The translations under genes and the position numbers were made by a program. 64,000 nt of DNA, taken from the NCBI RefSeq assembly GCF_008330945.1, contig NZ_CP043489.1, positions 3,297,501 through 3,361,500 on the forward strand, in the 5' to 3' direction. Source of the DNA: Labrys sp. KNU-23. GTDB lineage: Bacteria > Pseudomonadota > Alphaproteobacteria > Rhizobiales > Labraceae. The notes beneath the pieces are model-generated. The model saw only the letters and a program-made list of their open reading frames with translations. It was not told the DNA's origin and did not search any database. Every line of letters starts with the position of its first letter. Positions within the stretch are counted from its first letter, which is position 1. Shown here one piece after another: positions 61,209 through 64,000 of this stretch.

Positions 61209-62072
61209 ATGCCTCTGAAAGACCTGCTGACACAGAGCGGACTCAACCTCACGCCGGCCGAGGGCAAGATCGTGCAGGCTCTGCTGGCCGACTATCCGAC
61301 CTCAGGCCTGGGGACGGCCTCCAACCTCGCCAAGCGGGCCGGTGTCAGCGATCCGACCGTGGCACGTCTATCCGCCAAGCTGGGCTTCGACAGCTTCGCC
61401 GACCTGCAATCCATGCTGATCACTGAAATCGAAGCGAGGCTGCAGTCGCCCTTGCTGATGTTCGAGACCAAGCGGACGGCCGGCGACGGCCCGGCCACGG
61501 TGCAGACCTATCTGCAATCGGTGGCCCATCGCGTCGCCGAAACCGAGACGGCCGTGCCCGCCCAGAACTACGACCAGGCCGTGGACCTCATCATGGCGGC
61601 GAAGGGGCGGGTGCTCCTGCTCGGCGGCCGCTTCAGCCGGCATCTGGCCGGCATCCTGGCGGGCTATCTCGGCCAGTTCCGGGGACAGGTCACGGATCTC
61701 GCGCGCTTTTCGGCCGAAAGCTTCGACCTACTGCTCGAACTCGGCAGCCGCGACGTGCTGATCGTCTTCGACTACCGCCGCTACCAGACCGATATCGTTC
61801 GCTTTGCCACCCAGGCGGCCGAGCGCGGCGTCAAGCTGATTCTGTTCACCGATCCGTGGCTGTCGCCGATCGCCGAGAAGGCCGAGGTGGTCTTTATCGT
61901 GCCGAGCGAAGTGAATTCACCCTATGACACGCTGGCGCCGGCCCTCGCCCAGCTCGAAGCCCTGTCCCTGCACGCCGTCATGCGCAGCGGCGACGCCGCG
62001 AGGCGGCGTATCGAGGCGCTCGAAGCCATTCGCAGCAGCGTCGGCGTCACCGTCAGCGAAAAGGTGACCTGA
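61209..62072 (+). CDS. MurR/RpiR-family transcriptional regulator
   Basis: A 287-residue regulator with an N-terminal RpiR HTH (residues 18-75; SNLAKRAGVSDPTVARLSAKLGF) and a C-terminal SIS domain (about 125-260; RVLLLGGRFSRHLAGILAGYL, DVLIVFDYRRYQTDIV, ILFTDPWLSPIAEKAEVVFI). SIS domains usually bind sugar phosphates, but RpiR regulators also control amine and amino acid catabolism. It is divergent from the APC-hydrolase-GS operon and co-directional with the N-formylglutamate amidohydrolase gene 192 nt downstream, so it probably governs both. Confidence 0.85.
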   Translation: MPLKDLLTQSGLNLTPAEGKIVQALLADYPTSGLGTASNLAKRAGVSDPTVARLSAKLGFDSFADLQSMLITEIEARLQSPLLMFETKRTAGDGPATVQTYLQSVAHRVAETETAVPAQNYDQAVDLIMAAKGRVLLLGGRFSRHLAGILAGYLGQFRGQVTDLARFSAESFDLLLELGSRDVLIVFDYRRYQTDIVRFATQAAERGVKLILFTDPWLSPIAEKAEVVFIVPSEVNSPYDTLAPALAQLEALSLHAVMRSGDAARRRIEALEAIRSSVGVTVSEKVT

Positions 62073-62110
62073 GGACACATCCTAATAAACCAACCGAATT
62101 GGCTCGACCC

Positions 62111-62202
62111 TTGTCATTGCCGGGCTTGACCCGGCAATCCAGTTCTCCAGACGTCGAAGACGAGGCTTCTGGGTGCCCGGGTCAGGCCCGGGCAGGACAA
62201 AG
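62111..62202. repeat. Repeat family B, full copy
   Basis: Left hairpin cattgccgggcttgacccgg caatccag; right hairpin gtgcccgggtcaggcccggg caggacaaag. It lies between the RpiR gene and the N-formylglutamate amidohydrolase-family gene. Confidence 0.75.
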
Positions 62203-62264
62203 GTGGCGCTTCAGTTATTTCCGGACAATGCCGAACCGGCCGCACTCACGCCCAGGACCATGCA

Positions 62265-63035
62265 ATGCCGAATTCCCCGATGCAGCAAGTGCCAGCACTC
62301 GATCATGCCGATTGGCCGCCTGCCCTCGAGATCGTCAACGAGGGGGGGCGTTCGCCGATCGTGCTGATCTGCGAGCATGCCTCCAACCACATGCCAGCCG
62401 AGTATCGCGGGCTGGGCCTGGAGCCGGCTGATTTGAGCCGGCATATCGCCTGGGATGTCGGCGCGGCCGAGGTCACGCGCTGTCTCTCGCGCCTGCTCGA
62501 CGCACCGGCCTTCCTGGCGGGGTATTCGCGCCTGCTGATCGATCTGAACCGGCCACTCGGCGCACCGAGCAGCATCCCTGCTGTCTCCGAGGCGACACCG
62601 ATTCCCGGCAATCGCGACCTTGCTGCCGCCGAGCGGGAACGGCGCGAAGCCGTGATGTTCCAACCCTTCCATCGGGGCGTGGCGCACTTTCTCGATGCCA
62701 GGAAGGAGCGCGGGGAAGGGAGCGTGATCGTGGCGATCCACTCCTATACCCCGGTCTTCCATGGGAAACAGCGCCCCTGGCATGCCGGGGTGCTGTTCGC
62801 GCAGGCGGCCTCGATGGGCCAAAAGGTGATCGAGGCGCTGCGGGCCGCGGCACCCGGGCTGCTGGTCGAGGCCAATGTGCCCTATGTCATCGACGGCAAC
62901 GACTACGCCATCCCCGTTCATGGCGACCAGCGCGGCCATCCAGCCATCCTGATCGAGATCCGCAACGACCTGATCGCCACGTCCGATGGGGCGGAGCGCT
63001 GGGCCGGCTATCTGGCGGGGGCGCTGTCGACCTGA
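62265..63035 (+). CDS. N-formylglutamate amidohydrolase family protein
   Basis: A 256-residue zinc hydrolase of the HutG/N-formylglutamate deformylase family. Visible are SPIVLICEHASNHMPAEYRGLG (the His and Glu metal ligands at the N-terminus), HIAWDVGAAEV, YSRLLIDLNRP and VAIHSYTP. The start ATG at 62265 is followed by MPNSPMQQ. Its 3' end overlaps the convergent HD-domain gene by 28 nt. With the upstream regulator, permease, hydrolase and GS-like gene it may remove an N-acyl or glutamyl product, as in some purine and histidine pathways; the true substrate is unknown. Confidence 0.85.
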   Translation: MPNSPMQQVPALDHADWPPALEIVNEGGRSPIVLICEHASNHMPAEYRGLGLEPADLSRHIAWDVGAAEVTRCLSRLLDAPAFLAGYSRLLIDLNRPLGAPSSIPAVSEATPIPGNRDLAAAERERREAVMFQPFHRGVAHFLDARKERGEGSVIVAIHSYTPVFHGKQRPWHAGVLFAQAASMGQKVIEALRAAAPGLLVEANVPYVIDGNDYAIPVHGDQRGHPAILIEIRNDLIATSDGAERWAGYLAGALST

Positions 63036-63622
63036 GCGGCGCCATCCGCCAGGAAGCGGTCGACCACGCGCTGCAGCAGCGGAGCATAGTCCCGGAAGTC
63101 GCGGGTCTGCAGGCCGGCGACCTTGCCGGCCTCGTCCCAGAGCCGGACCCGCACGGCCTCCTTGTAGAAGGGGCTGGAGCGGAATTCGGCAATCTCGGTC
63201 GCGTTCATCGGGCCGCCCTGCAGCGACAGCGTATGGCGCGAGGCGGGAGAGAGCTTGGCGTCATAGCTCGGATCGGTGGCGCACAGATAGCGCTTGGCCG
63301 CCACATGCAGGCGCACGCATTCCGTGACGACCTTGGGGAAGAAGGGCGCCAGCACCTCGGCGCCGGCATCGTCATGGTGCTTGTCCTCGGTGTCGTCGGG
63401 CGAATAGGCGCCGAACTCGCTGGTGAAATGGCCGACATCGTGCAGCAAAGCGGCGGCGACCAGTTCGTCGCTGGCGCCTTCCTGCTCGGCGAACCAGGCG
63501 CCCTGCAGCATGTGCTCGGCCATGGTCACGGGCTCGCCGAGATATTCCTCGGCGCCCCGCCTTTCGAAGATGTCGGCGAGGAAGGGCACGATGGTGGCGG
63601 CGTCGAGAGTTGGCGTGGTCAT
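63008..63622 (-). CDS. HD-domain mixed-valence diiron oxygenase, PhnZ/TmpB-like
   Basis: A 204-residue HD protein whose key residues fit the phosphonate-cleaving oxygenases PhnZ and TmpB. Tyr27 and Glu30 (EEYLGE) are followed by His37, His61-Asp62 (LLHDVGH), His83, His106 and Asp163; the spacings are nearly those I recall for PhnZ (Tyr24, Glu27, His34, His58-Asp59, His80, His104, Asp161). It would cleave the C-P bond of a 1-hydroxy-phosphonate. It overlaps the upstream 2OG-oxygenase gene by 4 nt (ATGA), so the two are a coupled pair. Ordinary HD phosphohydrolases lack the Tyr/Glu pair. Confidence 0.8.
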   Translation of the reverse strand: MTTPTLDAATIVPFLADIFERRGAEEYLGEPVTMAEHMLQGAWFAEQEGASDELVAAALLHDVGHFTSEFGAYSPDDTEDKHHDDAGAEVLAPFFPKVVTECVRLHVAAKRYLCATDPSYDAKLSPASRHTLSLQGGPMNATEIAEFRSSPFYKEAVRVRLWDEAGKVAGLQTRDFRDYAPLLQRVVDRFLADGAAQVDSAPAR

Positions 63623-64000
63623 TCGGCGGCCTCCCGGCGGCTTTCGGCCCGGATGGCCGCGAGGGTGGAGAGAAGGCCGTCCTTGTCGGCATAGCAGCCC
63701 TGGAGCCAGCGCTTGCCGCTGCCCGAGAAAGCCTTGCGGGCATGCATGACGCGGGTGTTGTCGACGATGAAGAGCTCGCCGGGCCTGAGCTTGAAGCTCA
63801 CTTCCATGGCGGGATCCTCCAGGATCTCGGCAAAGCGCCGATAGGCGGCATAGAAGGCGGCCATCTCCTCATAGGGCACGTCGGTGAAGGCGGCGGCCGA
63901 GCGGTTGTTGAAGCGGATGGCGATCATCTCGCCATCGGGGCCGAGTTCGATGAAGGGACGCTTGGAGCGCAGGCACACGCCCGAGGAGCCGGCATATTCG
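63619..64000 (-). CDS. 2-oxoglutarate/Fe(II) dioxygenase, TauD/gamma-butyrobetaine hydroxylase family (TmpA-like), 5' part beyond window
   Basis: The C-terminal 126 residues are visible; the start lies beyond the window. IRFNNRSAAAFTDVPYEEMA, the distal metal His in NTRVMHARKAF and the 2OG-binding Arg in GKRWLQGCYADKDGL match the gamma-butyrobetaine/trimethyllysine hydroxylase branch, to which TmpA belongs. Paired by a 4-nt overlap with a PhnZ/TmpB-like HD oxygenase, it would hydroxylate a 2-(trimethyl)aminoethylphosphonate at C1. The alternative, a carnitine-type hydroxylase, is weakened by that partner. Confidence 0.8.
   Translation of the reverse strand, partial: EYAGSSGVCLRSKRPFIELGPDGEMIAIRFNNRSAAAFTDVPYEEMAAFYAAYRRFAEILEDPAMEVSFKLRPGELFIVDNTRVMHARKAFSGSGKRWLQGCYADKDGLLSTLAAIRAESRREAAE

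Noticed and set aside
42753..62202. The repeat B hairpins as CRISPR repeats
   Set aside because: The copies are far apart and scattered between unrelated genes, with no regular spacing or spacers and no cas genes.

Overview
This is 64 kb of GC-rich DNA from an alphaproteobacterium, most likely order Hyphomicrobiales (Rhizobiales). The evidence is the RegB/RegA (ActS/ActR) redox pair, a membrane-anchored CycM-type cytochrome c, UppP, KdsB, an intracellular PHB depolymerase, tetrameric-type pyruvate carboxylase, and several families of dispersed palindromic intergenic repeats typical of rhizobial genomes. I cannot name the genus. Almost all of the window looks chromosomal. The one clearly accessory patch is 27.1-30.0 kb (AT-rich DNA, an unusual regulator, an IS5-family element). 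I found no tRNA, rRNA or CRISPR array.

1-6.6 kb: a tightly overlapping plus-strand operon. It runs from the end of a probable acyl carrier protein through a ketoacyl synthase, two hotdog dehydratase-like proteins and an SDR reductase to a GT21 (ceramide-glucosyltransferase-like) protein and two membrane GT2 enzymes. This looks like a dedicated acyl-chain assembly line coupled to glycosylation. A serine palmitoyltransferase-like gene sits at 10.6-11.8 kb, so a sphingolipid or other glycolipid pathway is a reasonable hypothesis. Two MFS exporters and a LysR regulator lie between them.

12-22.3 kb: a transglutaminase-like protein; a LysR-DoxX-VOC-glutathionyl-hydroquinone reductase-esterase cluster resembling quinone/electrophile detoxification loci; a Cpx-like kinase/regulator/Spy-like periplasmic protein set; glutathione-dependent formaldehyde dehydrogenase; and RegA. 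23-27 kb: RegB, a small nucleotidyltransferase-fold protein, an NDUFA9-like protein and UppP.

27-30 kb: accessory patch. 30-50.5 kb: housekeeping and central metabolism (pheT without pheS, pyc, a HIT protein, NudC, prephenate dehydratase, kdsB, cytochrome c), then a BKACE/thioesterase pair, a TIM-barrel isomerase, PHB depolymerase and a large M16 peptidase.

50.5-57.4 kb: a stand-alone ModE-type HTH, modB without modA or modC, DUF4287, a fused peptide-type ABC ATPase, SRPBCC, and the UPF0261/PEP-hydrolase-type pair. 57.4-63 kb: an APC permease-cysteine hydrolase-glutamine synthetase-like operon, divergent from an RpiR regulator that is followed by an N-formylglutamate amidohydrolase-family gene; together they suggest catabolism of an amine or amide. 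The window ends in a two-gene unit resembling TmpA/TmpB or PhnY/PhnZ (a 2-oxoglutarate oxygenase plus an HD-domain mixed-valence iron oxygenase), which points to oxidative phosphonate cleavage.
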